DNA of 64,000 nucleotides from Hermodice carunculata. Its lineage: Eukaryota > Annelida > Polychaeta > Eunicida > Amphinomidae. Below are positions 39,111 to 52,664 of this stretch, in pieces. The DNA is taken from positions 36,073,606 through 36,137,605 of the forward strand of contig OZ026625.1 of the NCBI GenBank assembly GCA_964020975.1, given 5' to 3'. A program made the translations under genes and the position numbers. How positions within the stretch are numbered: the first letter of the stretch is position 1; every line of letters starts with the position of its first letter. The notes under the pieces were generated by a model. It searched no databases. It was not told the origin of the DNA and worked only from the letters and a program-made list of their open reading frames with translations.

Positions 39111-41212
39111 AAATAGATACTATATAACCTCCACTATAAATCCGATCGATATCTAGTATAAATATTTTCTAATATGTTAAAGAAATATTTTTTATAGTTT
39201 CCCTCTGTTAATTGAAAATCTGTTCCACGGATGGCTTTCCAACAAAGAGTGTGATGAGATTCTCGGTCAGAAAGGTTAAATTGAAAACCACAAAATTTTA
39301 ACATCAAGTTGTCTGATCTTTGGGTTTACTTGGTAACTAGTTTTACTGGTGGCGCGTAATTACGTTTTGACAAATCACATACAGGTTTTCTGTGAGCCTT
39401 TCATCCACTTCGGAAGACTTTTCTTGGAAACTTGGGGAGTGAGGTCTCATAGCCTAATTTCTTTTAAGTCAGAGACGGAATGTTAAAATTGCTTGTCAAA
39501 TATCCTTGTGAATATGCCAAAAGGTAAGATAAAATTTCCTAATTATGTAGGTATTTAACAGATTTTAAAGAGAATTGGACATAGGAACGGGATATTTTAT
39601 GTATTAAGTTTATAATTTCAAAAAAATAAATAAATGAATGAATGAATGAATGAATGAATGAATGAATGAATGAATAAATAAATTAATAAAAAGTAAATAT
39701 GTACAAATGAAAAGGGATTGTGATGACAGTATACAGTAGCTTATTCATGACTCGATATAGCATTACATCGATACCAATAAATAGCTTTTGGTTTGAAACC
39801 TAAGAATTCGTCTCATTGTATTTGGCAGTGGCGGACCGCTACACCTTTTCACAAAGTGTGTTACTGAGAAGTGCTGCACTAAGTAAATGAACATGAATGT
39901 AATATGTTTCATATGAAATTTGGAGATATAAATATCATATAAACGTTTCTTTCACCAGTTTGTGGTGTTTTTGCCATTTTTTTAACCAAAACATCAAAGC
40001 ACTTAATTTCAAAATCATTCAGCAACCACAGAGAAAACAGTACAGCTTAATTTTGTGAAAAGTTGGTATTTGACATGTGATCAAACTTTAGCATATGGAC
40101 TCTGACCCATTCTGAATTAAGTTCTCAAGATCTTTTCAAAAATTTCAGGTGAAATTCTCTTCAACGTGAACATATACTTTCACCCTACTGACCGATTTGT
40201 TCAACATGTGGTGTATAAGCGGTTTAATGTAAACTTATTTGGATATCATCAGAGTTTATTGTATGAACTGATGTCTGTATCTCATTTCATTCTGAAAATT
40301 TTTCCACCTCTGCAGGTGATAAATGGATTAGGTCTTTGCAACACAGTATGTTTTTTATAAGAATATGGTTGTTCTTTTTATTTAAGTCTACCTGCTAGCT
40401 GAACTGATCAGTTGCTGTAAAATATGAGACCTGTTTGACATTTGGTGATTCCTATTAGCATGGTAAAATGAAAAGATTTGAAAATGATACATAGACAAAA
40501 TACAGCTACATGTTAAAATACGAATCGGATATGAATTATAAAGAAACGTATTATTGCTACACCATGTGCTATTACACATAGATAAAGTAAGATTGATACG
40601 CATTGTATTTCTCCATTCACCAATTTTACAGAGGTGCAACATTTTTGTACGTTCCTACTTTCAAAAATTCAGGTTTCCCCTCAGAAGACCATGACATCCT
40701 CTATAGTTTGATTTGGATTCTTACTGAAGAGGCCTTTTAAACCCTCTGAAAGCCTTGAGATTTTTGTATTCCTTGAATGTATCATACATAATTTCAAATG
40801 ATTTAAATTTTCAGGTGGGCAGAAACAAGTTGGCTCCTTAGATCACTTCATGAACCAACTACGTACGAATATCGACCAAACAGTAATAAATAATAATGTC
40901 GAGTCGACGCATATACTACCTTTAGCTGACCAGCATTAATATCTTTGCCAATGTGCACCACGTTGGAAGCTGAGGCAATTATCACGTTGCCATATTAATA
41001 TAGAAACGGATCTAAAATGTAACATATCAGTGGATGCCTTTTCGTTATAGCCCCTTATTTTCTGTCATTTGAGATTACTTATTGATCAGTGTAATCAAAA
41101 CGATATTGTGAAGTTGATAAAAAACTGTGTTCTGTTAGCCACGTTGGCAAGTATGTTTATAACCAGTCATATACAAAATCTATGCCAAATGATCTAGAGA
41201 ACACTTTTTATC
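39111..41212. other. Upstream DNA of paralogue B, no certain exon
   Basis: Similar to 18290-23140 in block A except for the A-only insertion and the A-only 77-bp duplication. A (GAAT)n tract lies at about 39630-39690. Short open frames show no signal peptide or domain. Any upstream exon of the CUB-like/lectin gene would lie here or further 5'. Confidence 0.45.
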
Positions 41213-44200
41213 ATGGGTGACCTTTCCACGTTTAATGATGCAGGTAGCTATATGCATTTGTCAAAGGAGAGGTGGGATATGTTTAAAGTGTTTTCTCTTC
41301 AAATATGTTTGATTCAATCGAGCTTCAAGACAACTGCCTTTAACTTCCTATATACTTTACACCTTTGCATAAAATATAATTCGCCAAGCAGCGTAAGACG
41401 TACAGGAAAAAGAAGACGACACTATTGCTTGATTGTGGCCATTTGTCCATTGACAATTTATGCAGATAAACGTCCCTTTGGTCACATATATACAAGGGCT
41501 ACGCCATACACTCTCGTTAATATTCAGATAAAAGTAATTTCTCCACAAAATGTAAACCTCACTATACTTCGGACGACATATGTCGAACGTTCACACCAGC
41601 GATCATTACATAAGGGGTATTGGTTATTCATAAAAACTTGCAAAAGACCAAGAATAACCATTTTTAAAACAAACGCTTTCACTATCGAACGTATTGTTAC
41701 CCTATCACCAACAAACACAATCTGCGTTTGTCATCGCAATGGCTATTTCAAGGCACGTTATGTGGCAATCTTCATTCCGAAAGTTTCCAAGCACGAGATT
41801 AACATTGTGAGAATACTATTTCACATATTCCTACGTTACTGCTTTTATAGTAAAATTACCATTGTATTGCAGATTTCGGGTAAAGATACAAGCAAGATTC
41901 TCAGGTATTGCACACTTTACGAACCTGGCGCAAATATGAAGCAGAACAGGAAAGATTGGTCCTCCAAATTGAAACCACAAATAATGATAAATCAATCCTG
42001 CGGAATCGTGCATCACTCAACAAACTTTATTGCACAATCATCAGGAATGAATTTTCTGCTAATTGCCCCACAGGCCATGGTATTCCATGTTCGAGTCGTT
42101 TATATGTATCTGTTACATTCCAGTCAATGTAAACTCATGTTTCTGTACATCTCCGATATAAGTACGGAGTTTAGAGAAGATTCGCTGCTATGTGGTTATC
42201 AGCGGCATGTCAATCATACTTCATCATCCAATAAAATAAGAATTTATGAAGGTTGTATCTTTGGTCCAGAAATTATTAAATCTATAGTAAAGACTGAATA
42301 TACAAGAACGTTTATTTTGTTGGCATATAAATGGCATGCCTGTATGTTTCATACAAAATACATTTATATACACCAGAGAAAAACAACAATAAACATGAAC
42401 TTGTGTTTATTCGATTTTGTAACAAAATTTAGTCAGCTTGATTTTATCTGGACTAAAACAGGTACTCTGGGAACTCGATGGTTTGTGTCTTTTGATAGTT
42501 ATGTTGTCTCTGCATGTGGAAATTGTATTAATTTACAATCAGTAAATACTTTTTTAATACGGACGCTAAAGACACTCACAATATTACGACAATTGAAAAA
42601 ATATTACATGAAGGGCTACCAGACAAACTGGCATGTTTTTTCAATCAGAATTCATTATTGCAGAAGCCAATCAGGTACCACTGTCATTAGTTTTGAAAGT
42701 CAACTTCCTCGGTATTTTTCCAAAACGAATCTAAAATCGAAAGTAGAAGTAACTAGCAGCTTACATTTGGGCCCTGGGGCTAGTTGTCAAAATGAAGAAA
42801 CGTACTGGTTAAGACTTGTCACAAATCAATATCATCGCATTCAAGTTGTGATTGTGGAATACATTTTGCAAGAAAGACAGGTAAAACAAAGGTGCTTATT
42901 TTCTGGTCTACTCTTTTACAATGGAGACTCTCTTAGTTCTCCAACATTGGGACCGTTTTGTAAAACGTCAGGAGACATGCTTATTTTATCCACTGGTAGC
43001 TTTATCCTTATACTTGAGTATTTCTGGATTTATTCAACACGAGCTGGCTTTAAAATGATAATATCTCAAACTAAATGCAACACAATCTACTACCGAGACC
43101 AGATTAAAAGATCACCCAATTCACCTCTAGGAAACGAATCTTTCACAAAGTTATTTAGACATATTTTCCAAGTACGCATGCCTTGCTTTGTTATTGTTGT
43201 TAGCTTCGATGGTATGGAAACAAAGGAAAAACGCTTAAATATGTTATCACCAACTTTCCACAAAAATATCAGTGTCGATGTAAGGACGCACAGTCATGGA
43301 CATTTCAAATCATCGGCTTGTCCCATATTTATTATGACTCTCTGTCAGGATGGCTTTGCCCATTCTTTATATATTGAAGGAGAATATCAGTCAGTAATAT
43401 TGACTCACTCAAAAATAATCCAGGTAATATTTCGTTTTTCTTTCTGCTCCATCCAGAATGATCAACTGATATTTTCAGTTGGATTTTATGACTTGTGCAT
43501 CAAAAAGTCCTTCACTAAAACAAAACACGTTTTGTCACAACAAAGGGGTACTTTCAAATGTTTCAATTATTACTTGCCTCCTTCTAGTTTTTACATAAAA
43601 ATATCAGGTCTGGAATCCCTTATCCCATGTCGAGTGCACCTTCTTCTTCAATATTTACAAACAAACAGACTGTGTTACAGATATTGGAATATTGAAGTTT
43701 CCTTCGAGCAGCAATTTAATATTCTGAAAAAATGGTTTAACAAAAAAATGAAATACAAGTTTCTCAAAATTAAATGGACCTGGAAAACATTACAAAACTT
43801 TCATTTGAAATGGATTTATGCTGGCGTCATGGACTGTACAGTTAAAAGCACACGCACATTTGCCAGTGTCTGTTTAATTAGGCTTAAGTTATTTACAGAC
43901 TTTTCTTTCCTTTTTCCAATAAAAATACATTTCCCACCCATCCATTTTACAGATGAGATATCTAATTATAAATATTTAAGTTCGACGGCTGATTTTTATA
44001 GTATTGGAGATTATTTTTTTAACTTCCATAGTAAAAACAGATTATATTTACATGGGATCAGCTGGTATAATGCAGAGTTTATGTGTAGAGTGCAAAAATA
44101 CCACCTTATTGCTGTGAATGACAAGGATGAACTCATGATGCTCCTGCGGCAGTTACACTTGTGCAAGTACCGCAGGCGTAGAAAGCCACATCATGGACTT

Positions 44201-44245
44201 CTATTTGCAGCCTCCTTCCTTTTCATTGGTCTACGAAAATCTGAG
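41213..44245 (+). CDS. Giant exon: CUB-like, cysteine-rich protein with C-type lectin-like half domain (paralogue B)
   Basis: Open for 1011 codons to a phase-0 donor (CTGAG|GTAAAT at 44245). Read-through meets a stop after four codons, unlike paralogue A, which supports the donor as the true exon end. Layout matches A: weak CUB-like unit at about 264-347 (LLCGYQRHVNHTSSSN), clearer CUB-like unit at about 528-620 (KCLFSGLLFYNGDSL, LGPFCKTSGDMLILS), lectin half at about 948-1011 (HGISWYNAEFMCRVQKYHLI, LFIGLRKSE). The three-codon difference is in-frame: two codons near residue 75 and one near 930. No frameshift separates the paralogues over 3 kb, although their flanks differ by many indels. By eye roughly four in five residues agree. 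The same stop sits just before the ATG, so a spliced upstream exon is likely. Host, extracellular recognition role inferred only. Confidence 0.75.
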
Positions 44246-46990
44246 GTAAATGCACATTGAGTCGCGTCAGTTGTCATTGTTGGTAGTCTGTTGGCAGGTA
44301 TTCAGCCATTCTCTGGCAAAGATAAAACAAACTCAAAAGCTTTCATTAATGTTGGTTTGTTACAGTCTGCTGAATCTCCGCCAGTGAAAGCTTTTGGCCA
44401 ATTTAAATCCGGCTACCTTGAAGAGCACAATATTCACTGCAATAAACAGACACACATCTAAATTATTTGCAGCATATTTGTGTCTTTGTCTATTGCATGC
44501 TCGAACAAAATGAAATTTGGACCGCTTGTGTGGTGGTATTTATAGTATGCTTGCATGTGGTCATGAATGTCTCAGGCTGTAATAGGAATCACAGGAAAGG
44601 AGATGTATTTAATTATTACATGTTGGAATAAAAATGTCAAAATATGATTTACATTACCTGTCGCGTAATAAGCACAAAACCTAATGCACTGTGATCATAA
44701 TAATCACAAGGACTTGTGTTTTCATCCTCCTACGTAGGTACAACATTGTCCACTGCCTTTGTAAAAGCAACAGTCTTCCATGATTTTACTTGCTTGTTGA
44801 AATTTACATTACACCTAATTCATATTCTACAATAAAACCTTAACATTATTTTCCGTTGGGGGTTATCAGGAAGATGAGTACAAAAATGCGTTTCCTGAAT
44901 AAATAGTGGAAGGCACACCTCATACTTTTAAATTTTAATTTGACTCACAGCGTGTTCACACAAAAACACACGGGACAGGAGGACAATCGGAATCCGTTTC
45001 TAATAATAACTTTAGAGGGAAAGACATGGAGGTGCATGAAAACAGGGATTATCTATTTTCTGCCATCCCCGCCATATTCTTTCTCACATTTGGCAGCTAA
45101 ATAGACCAACGTTTTTTTCCCGATCCCCTTGTGTAGTAAAGATAATGCGGAACTTGGTCTGCTGTGCACGAACCTCTGTAAGGGATTTCACTTAAGAGAT
45201 TGACAGCAAACAGACAAGACAAAAACACGAGTAGTAATAAATTCATCTGTGATAAAAAATAACAAACTCCTATGCTCGAAGCATATAAATGTTTTGTATT
45301 CATTCTGACGCAAGTGATATAAACCTTTCTAAACCAATCTGTTTCCAATTATTTTACGAGAGAAAACACTCGCGTGGACTTTGACCTTCAGGTGATGTAA
45401 AAACTTAAAAACCTCATTGCACTATAATTGCTAATCTCTTATGCACTTGTGGCACTGCAGATTCACTTTGCATGGACCAGCAGCTATACCATCACAAAGT
45501 CAAAGCTCGTTTAATGCAGTGAACCCGATTTGGGCAAGCCTGGTAATGATACCTTTGTCAACAGCTGCCCAGGTTCGAATCATGCCAGCCCTTTAACTTT
45601 CTTTTTTTGTAAATAGTGGTAGAACCATCTTAATTGTTCGCCGGTACAGGTAGGACCAAAGACAAAGGGAAATTGCATTTGCATAAAAATGAATGCCTTG
45701 CTGAGGAATAGTTTCAACCAAATGGTGACATGACTATTACAAAGTACAAAACGTCAATTTTACCATTTTAAATAAGAACTGGACAATCACTTAAGGTTGC
45801 ATAATGGGAGTTTTGTACACAAAGTTTTGAGTACTACTTGTGGGTGTTTTTAATAATTAAGGTAAAAAAAATCGTTGCTTTGTTTTTGGCTGGAAATAAT
45901 ACGAAATAATAACAATTCACAAGGGCTCTCTCATAAAATAAACCACAAATGCACAAAATACATAAAGGAATAATAGATGAGCATAATTCAATGTCTGACA
46001 TATTACAAAATGAAAATGAAAATCAACCACAAGCAGTGTCTGCGGAAATAGTCATATTCGACACTGTCACTGAATATTCACTATCATCCTGGGTTCAGCG
46101 GGAAGTCAAAACACCATCAGTGTCAAAGCATGTGCATGTTAGGAAGCCTCATTGTCCAAGTGCTAATGTGTCAAGTCAGTCATTTCAGCTACAAAAGTTC
46201 ATCATTCTATTTGTTTAGAAACAACATGTACACCTTTAAGCTTGCCCACAGAAGCAGACAAGCATGCTTACTCAGTATATAAAGGTGATTTCTGAAACCA
46301 AAAAACCTCTCAAACGGACATATTGGGAGGCGGGGGAGGGGGCCATTTTCATTCAAACAAAATTAACTCCACAGAAGATCATTGTTCAAAGTATGTTCCA
46401 TATTTGCAGATTCCTACTGAGCATGAAACATTTGGGTTGACGCTGCAGAAAAAAAATAGAATTTTAACTTGTCAGAGAACATCTGTTTAATGATACAATT
46501 TTGCCTTCTGAAAATATTGATTTATCTTTTTCAATTTCAACAAGCAAAGAAAAATGTACTTACTGTAAATACAGCAATATTTCCATTTTATGCATATTGA
46601 GGCAACAACACAGCAGCTCAGATTTACGATGATATGCACGATTTCATAAGGTCTTGGCATAAAATGGACACGCAAAGGCACCAAATTACGTTCACGCTTG
46701 ATTGACAAGAATGAAGATTTCTTCTGACTCCTTACATACAGACCCCTGGGGTACAGAAGTCAAATACAATGGCAACATTAGCAACAATCACGTATAAAGG
46801 AGACGCACAAATGCACATCCCTTTGAAAGAACAGGATAAAGGGATAGATATCCTACACATGCAAGAAGGAAGTGTAACTTGAAAACAGAAATATTGAATG
46901 AGAGATGTTGGACTATAATGTTCACTACTCTCAATTAAGTCATCTTCATGCTTTAAGGTAAGGTGATAACTTTGGCTGTGTTGCCTGTTG
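44246..46990. other. Intron and downstream DNA of paralogue B, no certain exon
   Basis: Counterpart of 26165-28860. Holds the matched candidate acceptor at 45458-45460 and an 89-codon frame at 45949-46218 (SMSDILQNENENQPQAVSAE...) whose middle part is open in A as well, but A has a stop shortly before it. Not enough to call an exon. Confidence 0.4.
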
Positions 46991-46993
46991 TCA

Positions 46994-47478
46994 GCCAATG
47001 TCTACTACCGGAGTTACACATGTTGTTGCTATTGCCAGATCAGAAAGTACACTATGGCATTCTTTTCGCATGTAATGCAGCATGATCTTACAGGGCAGGT
47101 TTTAGTCTTATAAATATCACACATAACTAGCTTCATTGAACCATTCTTTTTTAAGACTGGAGATTTGGTCGAGTGGATATGTGTGTTTCCCATTTCAGGT
47201 AAGCAACTGGTGCCAAAGGTTGCAAGTTCGAGTCCCGCTTGTTCCAAACATAGACTATATATTTTCGGTTTTTCCTTAATGCTGGTGGATTAAGTCCCAG
47301 ATCCTGGAAATAAATGCCGACTAAGTACATATACTGCATAACCGTGCTGATATGGCACTCATACATAACTACCTCCATTGAACCATTCTTTTTAAGAATG
47401 ATGATTAAGTCGAGTGGTTATGTGCGATTTCCATTTCAGCTGGACGAGTGGCAAGGTCGAGTCCCACTCGTTCCGAAC

Positions 47479-47546
<68 letters not shown>

Positions 47547-47688
47547 TACATATGTGTGTGTGTGTGTATATCTACTACCTTAATCACAGATGTTGTTGCT
47601 ATTGCCAGATCAGAAAGTACACCATGGCAGCCTTTTCACATGTAATGCAGCATAATCTATAATCTTACAGGGCAGGTTTGTAATCTTT

Positions 47689-47690
<2 letters not shown>
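46994..47690. repeat. Direct duplication flanking two tRNA-derived SINE-like copies
   Basis: The segment 46994-47110 ('tgttgttgctattgccagatcagaaagtaca...' through 'cagggcaggtttt') recurs at 47575-47690. Block A has it once (about 28865-28970). Between the two copies lie two related units (about 47110-47330 and 47345-47482). Each begins near 'cattgaaccattctttttt' and contains a box-A-like TGGTCGAGTGG or AAGTCGAGTGG and a box-B-like AAGTTCGAGTCCCGCTTGTTC or AAGGTCGAGTCCCACTCGTTC. The second unit runs into an AT array. The box spacing fits a Leu/Ser-type tRNA head. This is a B-only insertion. Confidence 0.65.
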
Positions 47691-47760
<70 letters not shown>

Positions 47761-47770
47761 CATACATACA

Positions 47771-47852
<82 letters not shown>
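47483..47852. repeat. AT microsatellites with CATA core
   Basis: AT runs at about 47483-47560 and 47690-47755, ten or so CATA units at 47755-47800, and another AT run to 47850. They flank the second copy of the direct duplication. Confidence 0.95.
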
Positions 47853-48179
47853 GTTTGTGTGATTGACATACTGTGCATTAGTATCAGTAGTTTTATACGG
47901 GGTGGGGATCAAATATGCTCAAATTGGATTTCCATATTCTCCCAAGACAATCCATTATTTTTTCTCTTTCAGAAAATTCACATATTTTATTGATATCAAA
48001 TATATAATGTTAGAAAAAAGATGCCTCTCTCCCTTCAAAATTATTCACATTTTATGATGATGTGTGTGGGACGTTTTTTTCACTTTATTATACCACTGCT
48101 TTTTACATCTCTTTTTGAAGGAAGCAGTGGACCTTAAAAGGACTGTTTTGATAGTTGTGTCCATGTTGTTCAGATGCTG

Positions 48180-49250
48180 CATGCATCAATGGCGGGTGTG
48201 ACCATCATGCATCTGTAAGCAAGTTTCGGTCGCCTTGACCTGCTGCTTGTCACCTTCATTTTTTCAGCCTACCAAACGTGATTCTACTGGTCTGTAAATC
48301 CCTGTACCACTTGGTCCAGTGTGGCTGCAGATTCTTCATACTCATCCCTGGTTAGATGGCCAAGCACATCCCTCAAATGCTCCACGGGGAAAAGGGCAGG
48401 AGAACAGACTGGCCTTGGCAACAATAGGATATTGTGGTGCTGTGCAAACTGAACTCTGACTCAGGCAGTGTGTGATCAAGGTTTATCCTGTTGAAGCAGT
48501 AGCTCTGGATACTGTTGGATCCATTCGTCGCCTGTGGTAAGGCTCTCGTCCAGGTAGTGCTGGCCTGTTACTATTCCATTCACCCTGATGACAGCTGTTC
48601 TATCTGGTGCAGTAACTGCCCCCCCCCCCCCCCATCATGACACTGCCCGCTTTGTCCTTTTTAAAACCGCTCCAAAGGCATTTGTCAGGTCCGTATTCTC
48701 CTATCATGGAAATCCAAGCCGAATTGGGATTCAGCTAACCACATTATGGTTTCATTGATTTCTGCTCCAGGCTGCATGTTCCTCTCATCACTGTACCTAT
48801 CGTATCTAGTGTGCAGGACTTAGAGGGATGCAAATGGCAGGGCAGATGCTGTAGGACTGGCACCACTGCTAACAATACATTTTTGTGGAAGGAAACCTGT
48901 ACCTCTTTACACACTGGATCAGGTTAGGGTCATCGGTCCAATCTGATAGTCTTGGTCACCTAGATCCAGCCTCCTTTTGCATGCTCTGGTCTGCTTGAAA
49001 CAGTCCCACCACCTTCCTACTGATGGCCAAGGGCACCCCATTATTTAGGCAACCACACAGGGAGAAAAGCCTGCCTCCAAAATCCCAATGATTCTCTCCC
49101 TGTCAAATTCAGACAGAAGTGAGTGGCCCATATCCTATAGCATTGTGGATTCACATGGATCCCAGCTGTAACACGCCCTCCTTATAAAGCACAAAGCTCC
49201 TACAATGCCAGACACACTTTTCACACCTTTCTAGCTGTTGTCCTGTTTTC
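48180..49250 (-). mobile_element. Dead Tc1-like transposon (block B)
   Basis: Same element and position as 29400-30500 in block A ('gtgtgaccatcatgcatctgtaagcaag' at its left part, 'tcatggaaatccaagcc' inside). The minus strand still hints at a GRRT/LGHLTRD block and the 'HDGG' region, but with more breaks than A and a C-homopolymer at 48620-48635. Sharing between blocks dates its insertion before the duplication. Confidence 0.7.
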
Positions 49251-49602
49251 AGAACATTTAGTATGTGTGTGTATGTGTGTGTATGTGTGTGTTACTGCTC
49301 AGGCATACCCTAAGCTATCCTGTTGATGTTACATACTATTCCCTGTGACATCAATATTTTATATATAAAGGCATATCTAAACTAAAGGGGGAAGCAATTT
49401 TTTTGTCCTAGCAGCATATTTGAATTATGGAAACTTCCCACCTAACGTGCAATGAGATTCGTCATAGATAATTGTACAGCAAAAGTGATTTAAACATTAA
49501 TAGAAAAAAGTATCCGTTTTACTTCTAAGAAGTACAACAAGCCAGTTAAGCAAACATTTGCCTGGACAACTGTGCATTTCTTCTAGTTCCTAAACTAATG
49601 TT

Positions 49603-49603
<1 letters not shown>

Positions 49604-49676
<73 letters not shown>

Positions 49677-49700
49677 GTACGTATGTGTGTGTGTGTGTGT
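49604..49700. repeat. (AT)n then (GTAT)n microsatellite
   Basis: Pure AT at 49604-49665 followed by GTAT and GT units. Counterpart of the AT/GATA array at 30844 in block A. Confidence 0.95.
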
Positions 49701-51074
49701 TTGTGTATGTATGTGTACATACAAATAGCAGTAAAGAGTGTTATTGTTGCTACATGCAGATAGGATGATCAGTAATCTAGGTTTAGTTCTCCTGTCTGTA
49801 GCACAGCCCTTAGCTAAAAGCCTGCAGTATATTTCTTGGTTATACTGTTAGAAACCTATGCCTGACTAGGACGCCATTCATTTGACTTAACCTCTGTGAT
49901 CTCTCGTGCTGCGGATAACACTGTTGGCATATAATAGTCTAAGATTTATCACATTGCTTTGGTATTCTTGACAACTGTGTGCCTCTGTTTCAATTTTACA
50001 TTTTACAACAATTCATTTTCTGGCAAGCTCAGTAATCCAGATGAACATATACCAGATTCGAAATTTCCAACCCAACAATGATGCTGCACACAACGAGCAG
50101 AGATCCATGTACTTCCAAAACATCAAATTTCAGTTTTCAATACGGACGTAACCCCCCCCCCCCCAAAAAAAAAAAACTTCTGACTTGAGACAGACAGTAA
50201 CCCATTAAGGTGACTGGTGTTTTTAAAACGGTCTTCACAACCTATGAAATATTCTTCACTAACTATAAAATGTAGTTATTTCCAAACATGTGGGAACGCC
50301 TAAAGGCCAAAGTTTGCCGTTTGTGCCTAGGCCTGTCATTTTTGGTGTTTCTGACTTGGCAATCTGCTTAACCGGCAGCAAGGCACAAAAAAGTAGGGAC
50401 ACATAGTTTTTGTGACATTTATGAACTTCCGACATTACAACAACCCTCTACCGCCATTATGACTGAGTCTGAGAATACGGGACAACAATCTGTCGCTTTC
50501 CTTGGCAGCAAGTTAGTGAAACTGGCCTCCAGTCAAACCACCCCTCAGTAAAAGCGGCTTCAAGTAAAAGTGGCCTTAAGCCAAACCAGCCCCCGGTCAT
50601 ATCAGCCTGAGGTCAAACCAAACCAGCCTCCAGTCAGAGTGACACTAAGAACTCATTTATTTGACAGAAAATACAAATACATGATGAACAAAACAAACAG
50701 TATGTAATAGATAAAACCGAATTACATGCTAATGTTTGTTGGAAAAAAGACTCAGGAAGGCCGCAGCTAAGGACTGCTTGTGCGCTACCACTGGGGCCAC
50801 CTAAAGAGTAAATTAGTGATGTATATTGCCTTGCAAGTCCTAGATTTTATGAAATGTATAAAGGGACATAAATTATAAGCTGTATGGAGGATATTTTTTG
50901 ACACAAATCTTACAATCAATAACATTTATCTATTACAAACAAAACTGTTTGCACAGTGCACACAACTTCGTATTGCCGCAAGAAAAACATCTTCGTGTAA
51001 TAAGGCTATGATAAGAATGTGTGTATATTTAGGAAAGGAGATGTCTAATGAGGAAAGGGGTATAATATGTAATA

Positions 51075-52664
51075 AACCGCTCAAAAAAATTAACTTTCCA
51101 CTCAAATCATAATCTATATGATAATAATAGACACATACATTGAGAATATATTAGCACACATTTATAGATATGTTGTTGGGGAACTGTTTAAGGGGAAATA
51201 TGCCAATGCAGGAAGTGACGCTTCAATGCAAAGGGATGGTTTTTCAAAACATGGCTCTATCACAGTTTTGCAGTCACTTCAATAAGCTGTGTAGCCACCA
51301 TGATTGTGTATGCGCTCCTGGCATCGCTTTCGCATGCTGGGCACAAGCTTGTGAATGTCTCTTTCAGCCAAATTGTTCCACTCCTGTTATAGGCAAGGAG
51401 GGAGATCGTCCAATATTGACTCTGCATTTATCCACCTATATACTCTCAGCTTCATGGACATGCTGGCCACTGCATCACCTCAACACCTTCGTTGCCCAGA
51501 AAGTTTTTTCTTTCACGTGCAACATGTGGCCTCGCATTGTCATGCATCAGCACAAACTGATCACTGGTGGCCCCAGCATAAGGGATGAAATGGGGTTGAA
51601 GAATGCCTGTGGTGTAAGGCTTAGCATTCATTGTCCCTTTGATGAAGGCAAAGTCCGTCTTGCCCCCTGTGGAAATACTTGCCCACACCATGATGCTGCC
51701 ACCACGATAGGGACCTGTAGGATGGACGCAACAAGCAGCATGCCTTTCCCCACGTCTACCCCTCATTCTGGCCCATCCATTGTTTGCGTGGAGAAAGAAA
51801 TGCCACTCGTCTGAGAAGAGAACATTGGCCCATGTTACTTGGTTCCAGCGAATGTGCTGCCTTGACCACTGTAAGCTGTCAAGCTTGTGTCTAGCCAACA
51901 ATCCTTGTTTTTTCACCATGCATCTTGACCTAAGACCACCAGCATGCAGTCTGTGCCTCACTCTCTGGGTTGAGATTTGCCGCTGATGAGCGTAAGCAGT
52001 GTGCAGTGGGTCACGGATGTCTGTACTTGTGCGTGTTCTGGACCTCAGTGCAGCAGTAACGATGAAGTGGTCTTGTTGTGTTCGTGTAATCTTTGGTCTT
52101 CCCTGTCTTGATTGATTACAAACATCATTTATCTGCCGAAATTTATTCACCAGATCATTGACTGTGCGATTATTGACACCGAAATCCCTTGCAACTGAAT
52201 GGCAGCTTTCCCCTGCCTCGACTCTTCCCACTGCCCTGGTTCGTCATAAGCTAGATAGTCTAGGCATAATGCGTCCTACACCTTTGCAAACTTCTGACCG
52301 TCTGCACCTTACCATCAGCTTTGTCGCCATTATACCCTTTTTGCAGAGTGTAACTTAAGTTTTAAGACAATGACTTTCTTGCTAAAATTGGACGCAGGAT
52401 ATTGCATAACCAGTCGTTCACCCATAGCCAGTCTCTGCACTGAGTTGAACTATAGGCTCTACTTGGTGCGAAGTCTTCCACCTGACATTGTCTCAGGTTT
52501 TGTCCATATATACCCAAACCTGCACTGTTGATCAAGTTTTGTTGAAAGAGAACTTTTATCAGAACACCAAGCCACACATACATATGATAATTTTGTTAAA
52601 ATCTGTAACTGTAAAATTACTATGCAAGATTACATGAGTGGAGAATTAATTCTGTGGAAGGGTT
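51075..52664 (-). mobile_element. Tc1-family DNA transposon with TIRs and TA target duplication
   Basis: Left end AACCGCTC...AACTTTCCACTC and right end GAGTGGAGAATTAATTCTGT...GGGTT form imperfect terminal inverted repeats of about 30 bp, flanked by TA on both sides (51073-51074 and 52665-52666). Block A has the uninterrupted empty site ('taatatgcaatacattg' near 32440-32456), which defines the insertion exactly. The transposon inserted into the older LINE tail after the segmental duplication. It carries one transposase gene on the minus strand, which is broken. Confidence 0.85.
51452..52231 (-). pseudogene. Tc1 transposase
   Basis: A 259-codon frame. N-terminal helix-turn-helix region (GESCHSVARDFGVNNRTVND), a basic GRP-like linker (SRQGRPKITRTQ, AT-hook-like), then the DDE domain: VLFSDEWHFF (first aspartate), RRGERHAACCVHP, GGSIMVWASIS, FVLMHDNARPHVARERKNFL (second aspartate) and VEVMQWPACP. 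After that the expected SPDLNPIE block with the third acidic residue is missing or unreadable and a stop follows. Homology resumes further down as EWNNLAERDIHKL and SMRKRCQERIHNHG in another frame. Upstream of the listed start, homology in another frame (MATKLMVRCRR) suggests the true start near 52330. So it is a disabled copy of a once complete enzyme of about 340 residues. Confidence 0.85.

Noticed and set aside
45949-46218. Possible downstream exon (QAVSAEIVIF...)
   Set aside because: Middle part is open in both blocks but A has a nearby stop upstream, no good acceptor is seen and indels are scattered.
47130-47482. Functional tRNA genes
   Set aside because: Only box-A- and box-B-like words fit; acceptor stems do not pair, and the units are duplicated with SINE-like flanks.
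51170-51814. 214-codon plus-strand frame
   Set aside because: Shadow of the Tc1 transposase on the opposite strand.
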